From Hawksworthiomyces lignivorus (lineage: Eukaryota > Ascomycota > Sordariomycetes > Ophiostomatales > Ophiostomataceae), in contig NTMA01000017.1 in assembly GCA_002917075.1 (NCBI GenBank), positions 130,589-194,588 of the forward strand: 64,000 bases of DNA. The letters run 5' to 3'. Positions 44,921 to 57,400 of this stretch are shown here, piece after piece; the stretch's first letter is position 1; each line of letters opens with the position of its first letter. The notes under the pieces were generated by a model that saw only the letters and a list, made by a program, of their open reading frames with translations, was not told the origin of the DNA and did no database searches. Position numbers and translations under genes: made by a program.

Positions 44921-45892
44921 GGTAAGACGAAGCAAAGCAAGTATTTGAAGGTGAAGGGAGACACAAACATAAGATGCCGCCTACGAAATGGACACCGTCC
45001 GATGAACTCCACTGCAATGAGATGAGAGTAGTTGAACTGCACGAAGCAACGGCAGGTTGCAGTAAGACTACAAAGTCGAAAGGCAGAAAGAGAAACCTGG
45101 AAGATAGCAAGATAAGATCTCTTCGCTAATTCTTGGCCTGCAGGACAAGAGGCCAAAAGCGGTCCGGCAAAGATTAAAGAGCATTCTTCTATTTTACTGC
45201 ATCGAGGAATCTACTGCAAGCAAGCACGGAAGCAGCCAAAGTCATGTCCTTGTTGCGTCATCTTCTCCTCTGCCGGTTCTATTTCTAGCTTTATCTTCGA
45301 CGTCCCTCGTCCTTTCATGTATACCATTAACCGCTTCCTTTGTCTCTACGGGTTCCAGACTATCGAGACAAGGCTAGACGAGGATGAAAAGATACCCCAG
45401 AGCCAAGAAAAATTGATTGGAAGCTCCGGTAGTGCTTTCCATAAAGGAAGTCGACAATGAATTGAGGGTGGTTAATATGGGCGGTATGGCCACGGAGCGA
45501 TCCATTCGGGCTTTAGTAAGAAAGCGAAGCAGAGAAGATGTGGGCACTTTAATGGAAGAGGAGCTGCTGATGAAGGGCAGCTATCTACTTGGAGGGTGAT
45601 TTAGCCGGTCAGCGACTCGCTGTGCTTGGCTGTTATGTTCCGCCTGCCGTAGTGAGGCACCGGAATATTATGTGCCTCCTTTCCCTCTCGTCGTCATGCT
45701 TAATGTCTCATGTCTATTACCGGCCTTCTAGGCCTATTCATCAATCCGTAGATAGGCCAAACCCTGCGAGACTCCAATATATCAAGAATTCGCCGTCGAG
45801 AGACACGACAACCAACATCCGTGGTAAAGCAGAGTCGTTTTACGATTTCTAGCTAAAGAGACGTAAATCTGCCGCAGCAAGGCAGGACGAGT
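44921..45892. other. promoter region of the aspartic peptidase gene
   Basis: About 970 bp between two minus-strand genes, containing the peptidase promoter and the 3' flank of the SET-domain gene. A pyrimidine-rich tract occurs on the minus strand upstream of the peptidase. No gene seen. Confidence 0.6.
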
Positions 45893-47485
45893 TTATGGTG
45901 CCTCGACAATCTCTAGTTCCGGATCTAGCGACGTCAGCGCATTGATTAGAATAGAACGGTACTGCTCTCGGTAAGAAGATGCCAGTTGACGGCGACCCCC
46001 ATCGCCGACGTCGTCTTCGTCGCTCTCGTCCTCGTACAGATCAGCCTCCACCAGCCGCTCGTAGTCCATGCCAACTTTTGTCAGCAACGTCTCCCGGACG
46101 CGCTCAACCAGTGCGGCGTAGGGCTGATCAGGCTGGTCCGCTGCCGGACTACCAAAGAGCTTCTCGAGCACCACAGCCCGCTGCTCCTCGATCGGCGCTT
46201 CTGCATTCACGGCATCGGCCGTCTCCATCCGCAGGCGCTGCTGGTCCGCGTCGGTCCACATCATCGTGCACAGGTCCCAGAGCAGCGCGTCCTCGAAGAG
46301 GTCGAGCCCTGGCACGATGTGTTTCTCTTCCGGTGCTCCGTCTGCGTCCGCCGTCGCCGCCGCCGCTGCCGACGGCATGTGGCTCCTCCCTCTCCATCGC
46401 CGAGCCGCGCCCACGAGCGTGCTGGGATCGTCCATCGATCGCAGCGAGAGAAGGAAGTCGCGCGGCGGGTCTGCCGCGCCGCTGCCTGCTGAAACCGCGC
46501 TGCTGTTGGGCGTCGTCTCGCCCCGCTTCCGCAGGTGGATGTAGTCATTGTGCAGCGAAGCCGTGGGCGGCAGCACGAACCCGTAGCCCAGCAGCAGCTC
46601 GCTGTTCGTCTTGCGCCCGTAGTTGTTGAAGACCTGCTGGCCCGCCGCCCACGCCTGCCCCGTGCGGAAGGCAACCTGAGGGGACGGATCGGCCGAGGCG
46701 TCCCATGTCACGGCGGCCTGCGGGTCGTGGTTGGCTAGGTCGAGAACCGGTAGCAAGACAGAAAAGTCGTCGATCTGGCATGTAGCCGGCAGCCGCGGAG
46801 CCGACGCCGAAGAGCTCTCGCCTCGCAGCACCTCCTGCAGCGACCCTGGCAGCACGAGCGACGGGCGGAAGCTCCGACTAGTAAAGATGCAAAACGCCCA
46901 GTCGTACAGCGACCGCGTATACTGGTCGTGGGCCACATAAGCCTGGCCCTGCATCAGTTCCTTCGCCTGCTGGAACTCCTGGTCGAGGTGGGTGCGCATC
47001 TCGGTGGCTGCTGTACCCGCGTTGGTGCCCGCCAGGAGCGAGAGCGTGTTCTCTGGCCACACTGCCGGCAGCGACCAGTCCTTGGCTTGGCTGGGCTGCG
47101 GCAGTGTTGCTATGTAGGGATACCAGTAGGATTCCGGCCCTAGGAGATACTGCTGCACGAGAAAGAAGCGTCCCACGACATGGGCCGGGGTGTTTTCCAG
47201 AAAAGCATCTGGGAAGCTGTGTTGACCATTTTCAGCTGGGGATGGGTCGGCCCCTTCTAGTGGCCTTCCTCCTGCAAGTGCATTCAGATATGACAATGAG
47301 GTGGACAATGGGCACGAAACTACTGTGTCGCCTGGCTGGAGAGGCTTCGATGCCGCTCTCACGCGCAGCGAGAGTGTTGTTACATCATCTCGGTAGATTT
47401 CGACAGTCTCATGCAAGCAGCCGCCATGTGATTTCGACCAGGCAACAAGTCTGTTAAACCGCTCATCCTTGTCCAACGACGACAT
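45893..47485 (-). CDS. SET-domain lysine methyltransferase (Rubisco LSMT/RKM type)
   Basis: Predicted 530-residue single-exon protein of the split-SET family that includes Rubisco large-subunit methyltransferase, SETD3/6 and yeast Rkm enzymes, which trimethylate or monomethylate lysines on ribosomal or other cytosolic proteins using S-adenosylmethionine. The SET core shows LDLANHDPQ (about residue 250) and the pseudoknot signature FNNYGRKTNSELLLGYGF (about 290-307), which forms the cofactor and lysine pocket. The insert between the two SET halves and the C-terminal Rubisco-LSMT substrate-binding-like helical region are present. The segment after the SET core is Ala/Ser-rich and of low complexity, and there is an acidic patch near the C-terminus (EDESDEDDVGDG). 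ATG at 47485 begins MSSLDKDERF. The gene is divergent to the KH-domain gene. The protein substrate cannot be inferred. Confidence 0.9.
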   Translation of the reverse strand: MSSLDKDERFNRLVAWSKSHGGCLHETVEIYRDDVTTLSLRVRAASKPLQPGDTVVSCPLSTSLSYLNALAGGRPLEGADPSPAENGQHSFPDAFLENTPAHVVGRFFLVQQYLLGPESYWYPYIATLPQPSQAKDWSLPAVWPENTLSLLAGTNAGTAATEMRTHLDQEFQQAKELMQGQAYVAHDQYTRSLYDWAFCIFTSRSFRPSLVLPGSLQEVLRGESSSASAPRLPATCQIDDFSVLLPVLDLANHDPQAAVTWDASADPSPQVAFRTGQAWAAGQQVFNNYGRKTNSELLLGYGFVLPPTASLHNDYIHLRKRGETTPNSSAVSAGSGAADPPRDFLLSLRSMDDPSTLVGAARRWRGRSHMPSAAAAATADADGAPEEKHIVPGLDLFEDALLWDLCTMMWTDADQQRLRMETADAVNAEAPIEEQRAVVLEKLFGSPAADQPDQPYAALVERVRETLLTKVGMDYERLVEADLYEDESDEDDVGDGGRRQLASSYREQYRSILINALTSLDPELEIVEAP

Positions 47486-48777
47486 CTCTGCCTATTCGTC
47501 CTCGTATATGAGGCTCTCGCACTGCAAGTGCTGCTAACAGCCAGCAAAGGCGACCAAGGCTAAACGAGGAAAGAGACTTCCCGTGATCAGATGACATAAG
47601 ACCTGTTTTCACGTGAAAATTGTTCGACGCCTAACCGGAAGCGGACAAACGCAAACCTCCTCGCTGCCTTCCCTAACCGTCAGACTTTGCGACAAAGCGG
47701 CAAATTTTAATTTTAATTAAAGTTTTGCTTTTTCTCCCCTTCTCGCGCCCAGCCATCAAACTTTTTCTTTCTTTTCTCCTCTCACTTTCTCTTGCTGCTA
47801 CCGTTTCACTTTTTCATCTTGTTTGCCTTTTTGAACGTGTCTCTACTTTCTATTGTGCTTCTTTTTCTATTATTTCCTTTCCTTTGTATGATACGGTCAC
47901 AATAATAGGCTATTGATATTCTATATACGCGCTTCGACTCTCAGCCTCTCCGCACGAAACATCATATTTGCTGCACCGACTCGTGCAAGCCCTGCGCTTT
48001 TCTCCCCTCTCCCTTGTGTTTAGCATCTCTCAAGATCAAATAGTTCTGCTGCTATTGATTGATATCTGACAATCTCATTCCTTGCTTGCGCTGCTACTTT
48101 GAACTGCTGTCTCGCTGATTGCTTGTTGCGATTGATGCTGCGTTGCCAAAGGACGTGATAGAAAGAACAAGATCAAGAGAGAAAAAAAAATCATATTTGT
48201 CGATTTCGCCATCGCTCTCTCGACTTCCAAGACACTGTCTGCTTTGCCCTGTGCCTTGTTTCATGCTTGAATCAATTTCCGACATATACAAGAATAACCT
48301 ACCTAATCACGCATCTTTTGCTTGCTCTGTTTGTCTCTCGATACTGTAAAACGGAACCCGAAGACTTGAAAGAACCCGCCAACAAAGGTTAGGCAAAGCA
48401 AGAGGAGGAAGAAGAAGACAAGGACGACAAAGATTTAAAGGAAGAAGGAAAAAACAGACACAGTAGGCATACTGGGCAAAGATCGGATAGTACATGCGTC
48501 TTCTACCACTGCAATAGTTGCTCTTGACCTTGTCTTGCGTGTCTTGCTCGACACAAGTGCCTCTGGCCTCCTTTCAGTATTACATTTTCCATTCGCCTGC
48601 TCTCGAGAGGACTGATATAGCAAAGAAAGACGGAAACGCGAACTATTTATACGTCTGCTTCTGCCTGTGTTTTTCTTAAGGGGCAGTAGTGACATCTCTG
48701 GCTATTCGACCAGATATAAAAACTTGAAGCAAATACGTACCGAAAGCACTATAAAACAGACCTGCCCAACTTGCACA
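47486..48777. promoter_or_regulatory. divergent promoter region with pyrimidine tract
   Basis: About 1.3 kb between the SET-domain gene (leftward) and the KH-domain gene (rightward). The tract at about 47725-47880 is strongly C/T-rich on the plus strand, as is usual just upstream of transcription starts of well-expressed fungal genes, so the KH transcript probably has a leader of several hundred bases. No other gene seen. Confidence 0.6.
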
Positions 48778-51090
48778 ATGGCAGATCTATCAAATCTCGA
48801 ATCCATTTTGGCGACTCTCGGTAAGTGAGAAAGAAATCCAAGATTGAATGATGTCATGGGTATTCCCAACGCAGCGTCTCTGTTGCTGCATGCAATGTCG
48901 GCTTGAATCTCTAGAAAAGTCTTGCATGGATACCATTTTGATGCTCCTGCCTGTTGCGTTGATGATAGAGAGGCACTTCTGTTGCTGCTGATCATTGATG
49001 CCTCTCGACGCCTGTTCCTCTCCAGTGTTTGCCTTGCTCTTATGAAAGTTGAAGTATTTATTTCTGACCATGCATAATCCTTGCGTTGAAACTTAACAGC
49101 CGCTCAAAAACCTGGCTCTACATCTACGCCTCCCCAGGGGCAACAACAAGTATATCCCCCGCCAGCTTCGGCCGGCTATGCCTCCGGTCCTCCCGGCGTG
49201 CCTCCTTCATCAGGTGCTCCCGGTTACTCATCTGCCCCTCCGCCCTCTTCGTATGCCGCATACCCTCAACCGACATCGAGCGGCAGTTTGGATCTAAGTG
49301 CGGCCGTTGTCCAGCCTACTACATCGGGTAATGTCAGCATCCAGGAAGCGATTGCACGCGCAAAAGCACACGCGGCGCAGAATGGCGTAACATCATATGA
49401 CCGCCCGATCACATATGCGGCACCAGCAGCTGCTCCCCCACAGACACAATCCGATTCCCGCCGGTACCGCAGCTCGCGGTCACGCTCACCGCCGCCAGCA
49501 GGACGGCGCAGCGGTGACAACTACCGCGACAACTACAACCCTTACCGAGATGAGCGCCGAGAAGAACAACGGCGCGACTACGGAAACCAGGAGCGCCCAT
49601 ACTCACCAGCTCCGCGCGGCCGTGACCGTGGCGATCGTGGCTCCTTTTCTCCCCGCCCAGGCCGGCACGGCCGGTCACCTATGCGTGGCGGTGGCGGTGG
49701 CGGTGGCGGCGGCGGCGCTGATGATAACTCGGAGATCATCGACATTCAGGCCAATCTGGTGGGCCTGATCATAGGTCGCCAGGGCGAAAATCTGCGCCGG
49801 GTGGAGACGGACAGCGGATGCCGCGTCCAATTCTTGGCAGCGGCCAACCCGGAGGATGACACACGGCGGTGCAAGATCACGGGACCCCCCGAAGGACGGG
49901 CGGAAGCCAAAGCCGCCATCTATCGAATAATCGACGATAGCGGGATGAGCAACGGGTCTGGCGCCCCTGGTGGAGCGCCAGGCGGCCGGCCCTATGTTGG
50001 CAGCCCCAGCGGCGGTGCGGGCGGCCAACCCGGACACATGAACCTCAAGGATGGCGAAGAGTGCGTGCAGATCATGGTACCGGACCGGACAGTTGGCCTG
50101 ATTATTGGGCGCGGTGGTGAGACGATCCGTGACCTGCAGGAGCGGAGCGGCTGCCACATCAACATTGTCGGCGAGTCTAAGAGCATCAACGGCCTGCGGC
50201 CGGTGAATCTGATCGGTGGCCGTGCAGCGACGACCCAGGCGAAGGAGCTGATTATGGAGATCGTGGATAGCGACACGCGAAACGGCGGCGCTGGGCCCGG
50301 CGGTCCTGGCGGCGGTCCTGGTGGCGCTCCATTCCGACACGGCGGAGATGGCCAAGGAGGCGGCCGGGAAGGAGGCGGCGGCTATGGTGGCGGCGGCAGC
50401 GGCGGCGGTGGTTATGGCGGCAGAGGTGGATTCGGTGGCGGACTAGGCGGCGGTGGCCCTGGCGGCGAGCGCATCAACGACTCCATCTTTGTGCCAGCAG
50501 AAGCCGTCGGCATGATTATCGGCAAGGGCGGCGAGACCATCCGCGAGATGCAGAGCCAGACGGGCTGCAAGATCAACGTCTCGCAGACGCCGGGCGCCAA
50601 CGAGAACGAGCGTGAGATCGGCCTGATCGGTAGCCGCGAGGCCATCGAGCAGGCCAAGCAGGCCATCGAGGAGAAGGTCGAAGCCGTGCGCCAGAAGAAC
50701 AGCGGTGGCTACAGCGGGCCCGGCGGCGGCGGTCGCGGCCGGGGTGGCGGCTACCACGGCCACCGAGACTACGACAACCCGAACTACGGCGGTGGCCGGC
50801 CTGGCCGCGATGGCGGTGCGGGTCGTGGCATGGGCGGCGCGCCCCCGCCGGCCGCTCAGGGCCAGCCCGGCAGCGACGATCCCAATGCGGATCCTTATGC
50901 GCCTTGTACGTTCCAATCTTTCCCTTCGTGCTTGTCTCTATATCGCCTATAAATTTTTTTCCTTTGGATCTGCGAGCTAACAACCCTTCTAGATGGCGGA
51001 TATGCAGCATATGTGGCGATGTGGTACCAGGCTCTCGCTCAGCAGCAGCAGGGCGGTGGAGCTCCGGCGCCCGGCCAAAGTGGCCCATAG
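48778..51090 (+). CDS. triple KH-domain RNA-binding protein (FUBP/KSRP-like)
   Basis: Predicted 648-residue protein with three KH domains that bind single-stranded RNA or DNA. Exons 48778-48820, 49100-50905 and 50993-51090 are joined across GT-AG introns of 279 and 87 nt. The GxxG loops are GRQG (about 240), GRGG (about 351) and GKGG (about 489), each preceded by (V)GLIIG or (V)GMIIG. The N-terminal 225 residues are Pro/Gln/Ser-rich with an RS/DR-rich stretch, linkers between domains are Gly-rich (GGY/GGG), and the C-terminus has a conserved-looking YGGYAAYVAMWYQAL motif, like the Tyr-rich WYxxL repeats of FUSE-binding proteins. The exon-1 ATG is supported by the match across the long first intron; only 14 codons precede it. 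Likely roles are mRNA processing, stability or transcription. Confidence 0.93.
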
Positions 51091-51827
51091 AAAGGACATG
51101 CAAAGCAATTTTTGTCATGTGCGCTCTTTTTCTCGGCCGTCTTTTTGCTTCGACAGTCCGCCGCTGTGATACCCACCCGCTTGCGATATAGTTTGCATCC
51201 TCTGCGGCTGCGGGTTATGTTTTTTGCTATTTATCTGTAGCACATTGCATTTTCAGGAATGCTGGTTGCCTTGGATGGTGGTGCCAATGTTGGTTTTGCT
51301 CTGGGTCGTAACAAGTCTGATTTCGATGAAAAAAAGAAACGAAAGGTCTTATTACTAGAGACATTGGTTATTCTTGTCTATGGAAGGAGACTTGTCTTGT
51401 CTGGTCCTCGTCTCCGGTTGTATCTGACAGCCCTTTGGCTGGCTGAGTGAGAAATAGCTGTTTTTACTCTCACTTTTGGATTGAGCGGCTTCGATTATTT
51501 TCTCACATCATGTCCCCTCATTTCGGTGTTCAACTGGGTGAGGCCGGTATATCGGTACCTCTGGGCGGTGCATTCTGTTTTATGCTGGGCGGTTGTTTTA
51601 CTTGGTTATGTGGCTATTCTGGTGTATTGTGTCTATGCTTTTATATGCTTATACAGTGTCTTTATCAAATGGTAATGTCTCTTGCTAGCTGCTGTATGAA
51701 AATAAAATTGGCTATTCCGTCTGTTATCGGGATTCCTAGGTGTTGTGCTTATATACAACTTCGTAAAGTATCTAGTCTACTCTCTGGCCGGCTTTGCCTT
51801 GATCCTTTCCCTTGCCCTCCCACTTTC
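51091..51827. other. convergent 3' spacer between KH gene and BET4
   Basis: About 740 bp shared 3' region. No gene seen; frames here are T-rich and of low quality. Confidence 0.6.
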
Positions 51828-53449
51828 TCACAGCATATCCTGCTCGTACGACGGCCGCCGGCCCAGGATGTGCTCCCGCTCAATGTCGTCCCAGCGGCCG
51901 CCGCGGTTGGGGTCCAGCTCGCGCAGCTTGGCCAGCCAGTCCTGGGCGAGCTTGCGCTCGTCGGGCTCCAGGGACCGGGCGTCCATCTTGGCCACGGCCA
52001 GCGTGTACTCCAGGAGGGCCTCGTAGATCCACTTGACGTCGTCGTAGTCGGCCAGCAGGTCCTTGATGTCGTCGAGCTCGCGCTCAATGTACGTCATGCG
52101 CTCCTCGCGCGAGAAGTGCGGCGTGATGGTGGGACGGCCCGTGTAGTCAGTCAGGTTGAGCATGAGGAACTGGTGGTAGAACCACAGCGACTGGTCCTCC
52201 GGGCCGACGTTGAGCGCCTCGCGCACGATGCCCAGCTCTGGGCCCCAGCAGAGATATCATGTCAGCGTGTTATCACCCCTAAAAAAAGGGAACACTACTT
52301 GAGTAACTTTTAGAAAGCAACGCAGCGGGGAAACCCACCCTCTTCGAGAAACGTCTTGCGCGCGAGGTCGTCGGCGTTGCGCTCGTCCAGGAGGCGCGGG
52401 ATCAGCTTGGTGCGGTTGTGCCAGGCCGAGAAGTTGGACAGGTCGCGGTGGACCATGCGGGTGGTGTACTCGAACTCGGCCTCGACGAGGCTTGTGGGGG
52501 CGGCGCCGTCGGGGCTCAGGCGCGGGCTCTCGAGCTGCTCGACGACCTGGCGGCGGTAGCCCCAGGCGTGGAAGTTGCGGCGGTCCTTGGTGAGCATCTT
52601 GGAGTCCAGGGCCAGCTCGTCCTCCCAGATGCGGCGCGCGGCGGCGCGCGGCAGCCGCTGCACGCACTGCTCCAGCACCCACATGCGGTAGCTCCAGATC
52701 CAGTAGCACTTGGGGAACTCGAGCAGCAGCGGGATGGTGAACTGCAGCTCGGCGACGAGCACGGCGCGGTCTGCCTCCGCGACGGCGTCGCTGGCGTCGC
52801 CGGCAGCAGCAGCGTCGTCCTTGATCTCCGCCTGTGCGCTGGCGGCGGCGGCCGTCGTCGGCATCTGCGGCTCCTCAGCCGAAAAAGGTGCCCCAGTCGG
52901 CGCCGTCGATGCGCGGGGCGGCGGGATCGCGGCCGAGGACGATGCGGAGGACCCGCCGGAAGACGACGTCTTGGTGGCGGCCGACGACGTACTCGAAGAG
53001 GCACCCCATGACGGCCGTCCAGATGACCGTCTGGACAACAAGCCAGAAGTTAGGCAGCGTCTGCGGACGTTCCATACCGTGTAGTACTCGGGGTTGAGGC
53101 GGAGGAGGCGGGTCGTGAGCTGGAAGACGTCCTGGTCATAGGAGGTCTGGGAAAGCGGGAGACACAGGGACTGTGGTTAGCAACCGGAAATAGGAGGCTA
53201 GCCACCTCACTACACTGAATGGAGACAAAGAAAATAGAAAAAGGACAAACAGCATACGCTCGCTCGAATCTGGGCCTCAAGCTCCCGATATGTCTTGATC
53301 TTTTCCAAGTCCAGGCGCTTCTGCTCCTCGGTTCTTGTCCGGGGTCCGCGCGGTACGCCGTGCTATTCTGTCAGCAGGGAGAGACAAGAAAGAAGAAAAA
53401 TATATTCCAAGAAAAAAGCAAGAATTGAAGGGATACGTACACTAGCCAT
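51828..53449 (-). CDS. BET4: Rab geranylgeranyltransferase alpha subunit
   Basis: Predicted 443-residue alpha subunit of type II protein geranylgeranyltransferase, which with the beta subunit BET2 and the Rab escort protein prenylates Rab GTPases at C-terminal cysteines. Four exons: 53441-53449 (only 9 coding nt, M-A-S), 53258-53362, 52339-53146 and 51828-52237, with GT-AG introns of 78, 111 and 101 nt. The start MASHGVPRG and TRTEEQKRLDLEKIKTY fit the family. Prenyltransferase-alpha (PFTA) repeats are visible: EYYTVWNVRRR, YWIWSYRMWVLEQ, RNFHAWGYRRQVVEQ, NFSAWHNRTKLIP and LWFYHQFL. Between the first and second repeat lies an insert of about 100 residues rich in Ser, Ala and Pro, larger than in yeast Bet4. 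Cytosolic, essential in yeast. Symbol assigned by family resemblance. Confidence 0.92.
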
Positions 53450-54438
53450 CTTCCGAAGCGCAGTTGTTCTTGTCGATGTTTCAAAAGTCTGAGCTCCGGC
53501 ATTGCGGCTGCCTGGGGTTGAAGCTTAACAAAAAGTCGCGAACCCCCACCACCACCACCCGTAAATTGGCAGCCGCGCAGCTTCCAGTGGTGTTACAAAG
53601 CTAACTGCCAAGCTAGCTCTCCCAAGTGCCATCCACCCCCACCATATCTGCGTCACCTCCCGGCACGCTCTAAGTGTTCGTTACATAATTACGCACGTGT
53701 GGTTTCCGCCGTATAAGTCAGAGCCGTCATCACCATCTGCTACAGTTGTATTCGGTACTGTCTTGCAATAAACGTGCGAATTGCATCTCTTGTCTGCTAT
53801 TGCTCTTCCTTTAGATTTAAGCGCATAGTTGGTGACCCCCCCCTTACGGTGCGAACTTTACCTTTCACACATGACGTACTTTGGTGGAGTTTTGGATGTC
53901 TACATCTATTCCTACGGATATATATAGCTACGCGCTTTTTAGTAAATTGGCACGTTTGCTGCTTTTTGGATACAATGGCAATAAGCTTCACAACTGTTTT
54001 GATATATGCTAAAGCATCGGTGGTGGTAGTGTAGGGCCCGTTGACTTGAGACGCGTCAGAATGCGTAGTGATAAGCTGCAAGCATATTAGCAATAGCTCA
54101 TGCAGTGAGGCGCAAATTCATTTAATAGCGCTGCCGATTCTTTCTTCTCTCTTGTTATCTCGCGGTTGCAAGTGCCTTGAGTTATTATCATATGAGATGT
54201 ATCGTCCGCTGATTAACAAGAAATGTAGTTGACATAACAGAACCGTCAGCAGACAGTGTCTCGCCTTCAGCCGAACACCAGAACTCTCTCAGCAGTAAGT
54301 AGAGAGGGATTCCTGGTAAATGAATCAGAAACTGAGCAATGCTAGGACATAATCATAATCTATATAGGTATTTATACCATCTCTCACACCTTGTTATTAG
54401 AGACAATCCGAACAGAAGCAATTACTATTATTGTCAAT
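53450..54438. other. intergenic region between BET4 and the NLR gene
   Basis: About 990 bp between two minus-strand genes, containing the BET4 promoter and the NLR 3' flank. An A/C-rich stretch near 53540-53560 and a C run near 53838 are present. No gene seen. Confidence 0.6.
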
Positions 54439-57400
54439 TTACTTGCCAATAACAGGATTCTTATAACGGATTTCAAGCAGTTTAATAATGTCCTCGTGCC
54501 CCTTCTCGGCAGCCCGCGACAACGGCGTCCGGCCCTTATTATCTCTCACATTGATGGTGGCGCCGCGATCGCGAAGCAGCCGGACGACGGCCCCGCGCCC
54601 GTTCTCGGCGGCCCACGACAGCGGTGTCCGGCCCTCAGTATCTCTCGCATTGATAGCGGCGCCTCGATCGAGAAGCAGTTGCACGATGGCCACATGTCCG
54701 TTCCAGGCAGCCCACGACAACGCCGTCCGGCCCTCGTCATTCGTGTCGGCGGGGGCGCCTCGATCGAGAAGCAATTGTACGACGGCCTCGTGTCCGTTCC
54801 AAACGGCCCACGACAGCGGCGTTAAGCCATCTTCGCCTTTCATATTTATGGCGGCGCCTCGATCAAGAAGCAGCTGTACGACGGCCTCATTCCTGTTCTT
54901 AACGGCCAACAACAATGGCGTCTGGTTATTGTTATCTTTCACATCGATGGCGGCGCCTCGGTCGACAAGTAGTTGTGCGATGGTTGCGTTATTCCGAATT
55001 GCCATAAAAAGTGGTGTTCGACCATTATTATCCTTCGTATCGACAGCGGCGCCCCGATCGAGAAGTAACTGTACGACGGCTTCGTCGTTCTCGACAGCTA
55101 GCGACAGTGGTGTCCGGCTATCATTATCTTCCGTATCGACGACTGCGCCCCGATCGAGAAGCAGCTGTACAATAATTTTATGCCCGTTCCAAGCGGCCAA
55201 GGACAACGGTGTGCGGCCCCTAGCATCTTTCGTATCGACAGTGGCGCCACGATCGAGAAGCAGTTGTACGATAACTTCGTGCTTGTTCTTGACAGCCAAC
55301 GACAGCGGCGTCAGGCCATCGTTGTCTTCCGTATCGATGGTAGCGCCTCGATCAAGAAGAAGTTGTGCGACCGCCTCGTGCCCGTTCTTAGCGGCCAACG
55401 ACAACGGCGTCTGACCTTTATTGTCTCTCGTGTCGACAGCAGCGCCTCGATCGAGAAGCACTTGTGTGACGGCCTCATTCCCATTCGCAGCGGCCCACGA
55501 TAGCGGTATTCGGCCTTCATTATCTTCCACATCGACGGCGGCGCCTTGGTCGAGAAGCATCTGGACAATGGCCGCGTGCCCGCTGTAGACGGCCCACAAT
55601 AGCGGTGCTCGGCCATCATTATCTCTCGTATTGACGACCGCGCCTTGATCGAGAAGCATTTGGACAATGTCCTCGTGCCCTTTCTCGGCAGCCCACGACA
55701 ATGGCGTCCGGCTGCTACTGTCCTTGGCATTGACGTCGACGCCTCGATCGATAAACGACTGTGCGGGGGGTTTATGCCCCTTCTTAACGGCCAAGAACAG
55801 CATCATTTGGTAATTGTTTTTCGTTTCAGGGATAACGCCTCGATCGAGAAACAATTGGATGACGGCCCTGCGTCCATTCTTCACAGCCCACGACAGCGGT
55901 GTCCAGCCTCTATCATCTTTCGCATCGACGGCGGCACCTCGATCGAGAAGCAGCCGTACGACGGCCGTGTGCCCCTTCTCGGCGGCCAATGACAGCGGCG
56001 TCCGGCCCTTGTCTTCCGTATCGATGGCGGCGCCCCGGTTCAGAAGTGGTTGTACGACGGCCACATGCCCGTTCCAGGTGGCCCACGACAGCGGCGTCCG
56101 GCCCGCGTCATCTTTCGCATCGACAGTGGCGCCCCGACCGAGAAGCAGCCGTACGACGGTCTCGTGCCCCTTCTCGGCGGCCAATGACAGCGGCGTCCGG
56201 CCCTTGTTATCATTCATATCGACGTCGGCGCCACGATCGAGAAGCAGCTGCACGACGGTTTCATTCCCGTTCCGCGCAGCCATTGACAGCGGCGTCCGGC
56301 CCCAATAATCATCTTTCGCACCAACGTTGGCGCCGTGATCGAGAAGCAGCCGTATGACGGCTTCGTGCCCGGACCCGGTAGCCAACAACAGCGGCCTCTC
56401 GCTGGTACCTTCAGCATCGACGGAGGCGCCATGATCGAGAAGCAGCTGCACGATGGCCTCATGTCCGTTCGCGGCAGCTAGTGACAGCGCCGTCCAAGTA
56501 CCATTTGTCACATCCACAGCAGCGCCTCGGTTGAGGAGCAGTTGTACGATAGTCATGTGTCCGCGCTCGGCGGCATACGTCAGCGGCGTCCGCCGCCTCG
56601 TATCTTTCGCATCAACGGTGGCGCCTCGATCGATGAGCAGTTGCACAACAGCCTCATGCCCGTACCTGGCAGCCAACACCAGCGGCGTACGGCCCAGATC
56701 GTCCTTTGCATCGATATCAATGTTAAGTTGTTCGGTGCTCCGTAGAATCGCTCGCAGCGGCCTCATGAAATGGTAGCGAGATACCACATGAAGAAGGCTT
56801 GTTTGTTTTGGTGGGCAGTCGTCTGAGGCCTTCTCTACCTGGCGGTAAAAGTACACCCATGACCCCAAAGGAGAATATGAAGGCCAGGCAAAGTAGGCTA
56901 AAAGATTGTCTGGAGAGACCCTTCGCTCCTCGCTCTGCTGGGTGTGCGAAACCCACGACATCGTGGCGTAGCGCAGCAGAGGAAACTTGGACATGACATC
57001 GGGGTCGAATTTTCCTGTGGCTTCACCGATTTCCTCCATTCTCAAGTAGCGTAGGCAGGTCCTAGATAGCCGATAGTGTGCGATTCCGACTGTGAAATCG
57101 GCCCTTGCGTTCCTGATCGATTCATCGTGCAGCCACAGAATCGAGATGGCAGCGAAGATGGTAGGTAGAGGGAAAGTATGACTCGGCAGATAGCTTCGAC
57201 GACCTCTTGTGAAGTATTCGACATATACCAGTACGGCAACAAGTCCAACCAGAGCCGTTTGCATGTTTACGTTCAGGCTGCCATCTAGCGCTGATGAGCT
57301 TTTGTTTATGAGGACGTGCTTGACGGAATCGCGAATATTCCAGGGCAGCTGGCGAATGACTTGTACAGCCCACCTGCCGGACCCATCCAGGGCCAATAAG

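Noticed and set aside
45417..45599. 60-codon plus-strand frame between the peptidase and SET genes
   Set aside because: No ATG at the start of the frame and no recognisable motif; lies in the promoter of the peptidase gene.
54488..55414. 308-codon plus-strand frame antisense to the NLR gene, and several other long antisense frames up to 56776
   Set aside because: They are shadows of the ankyrin minisatellite: the 99-bp period keeps other frames open. Composition is Ser/Thr/Arg-rich and repetitive.
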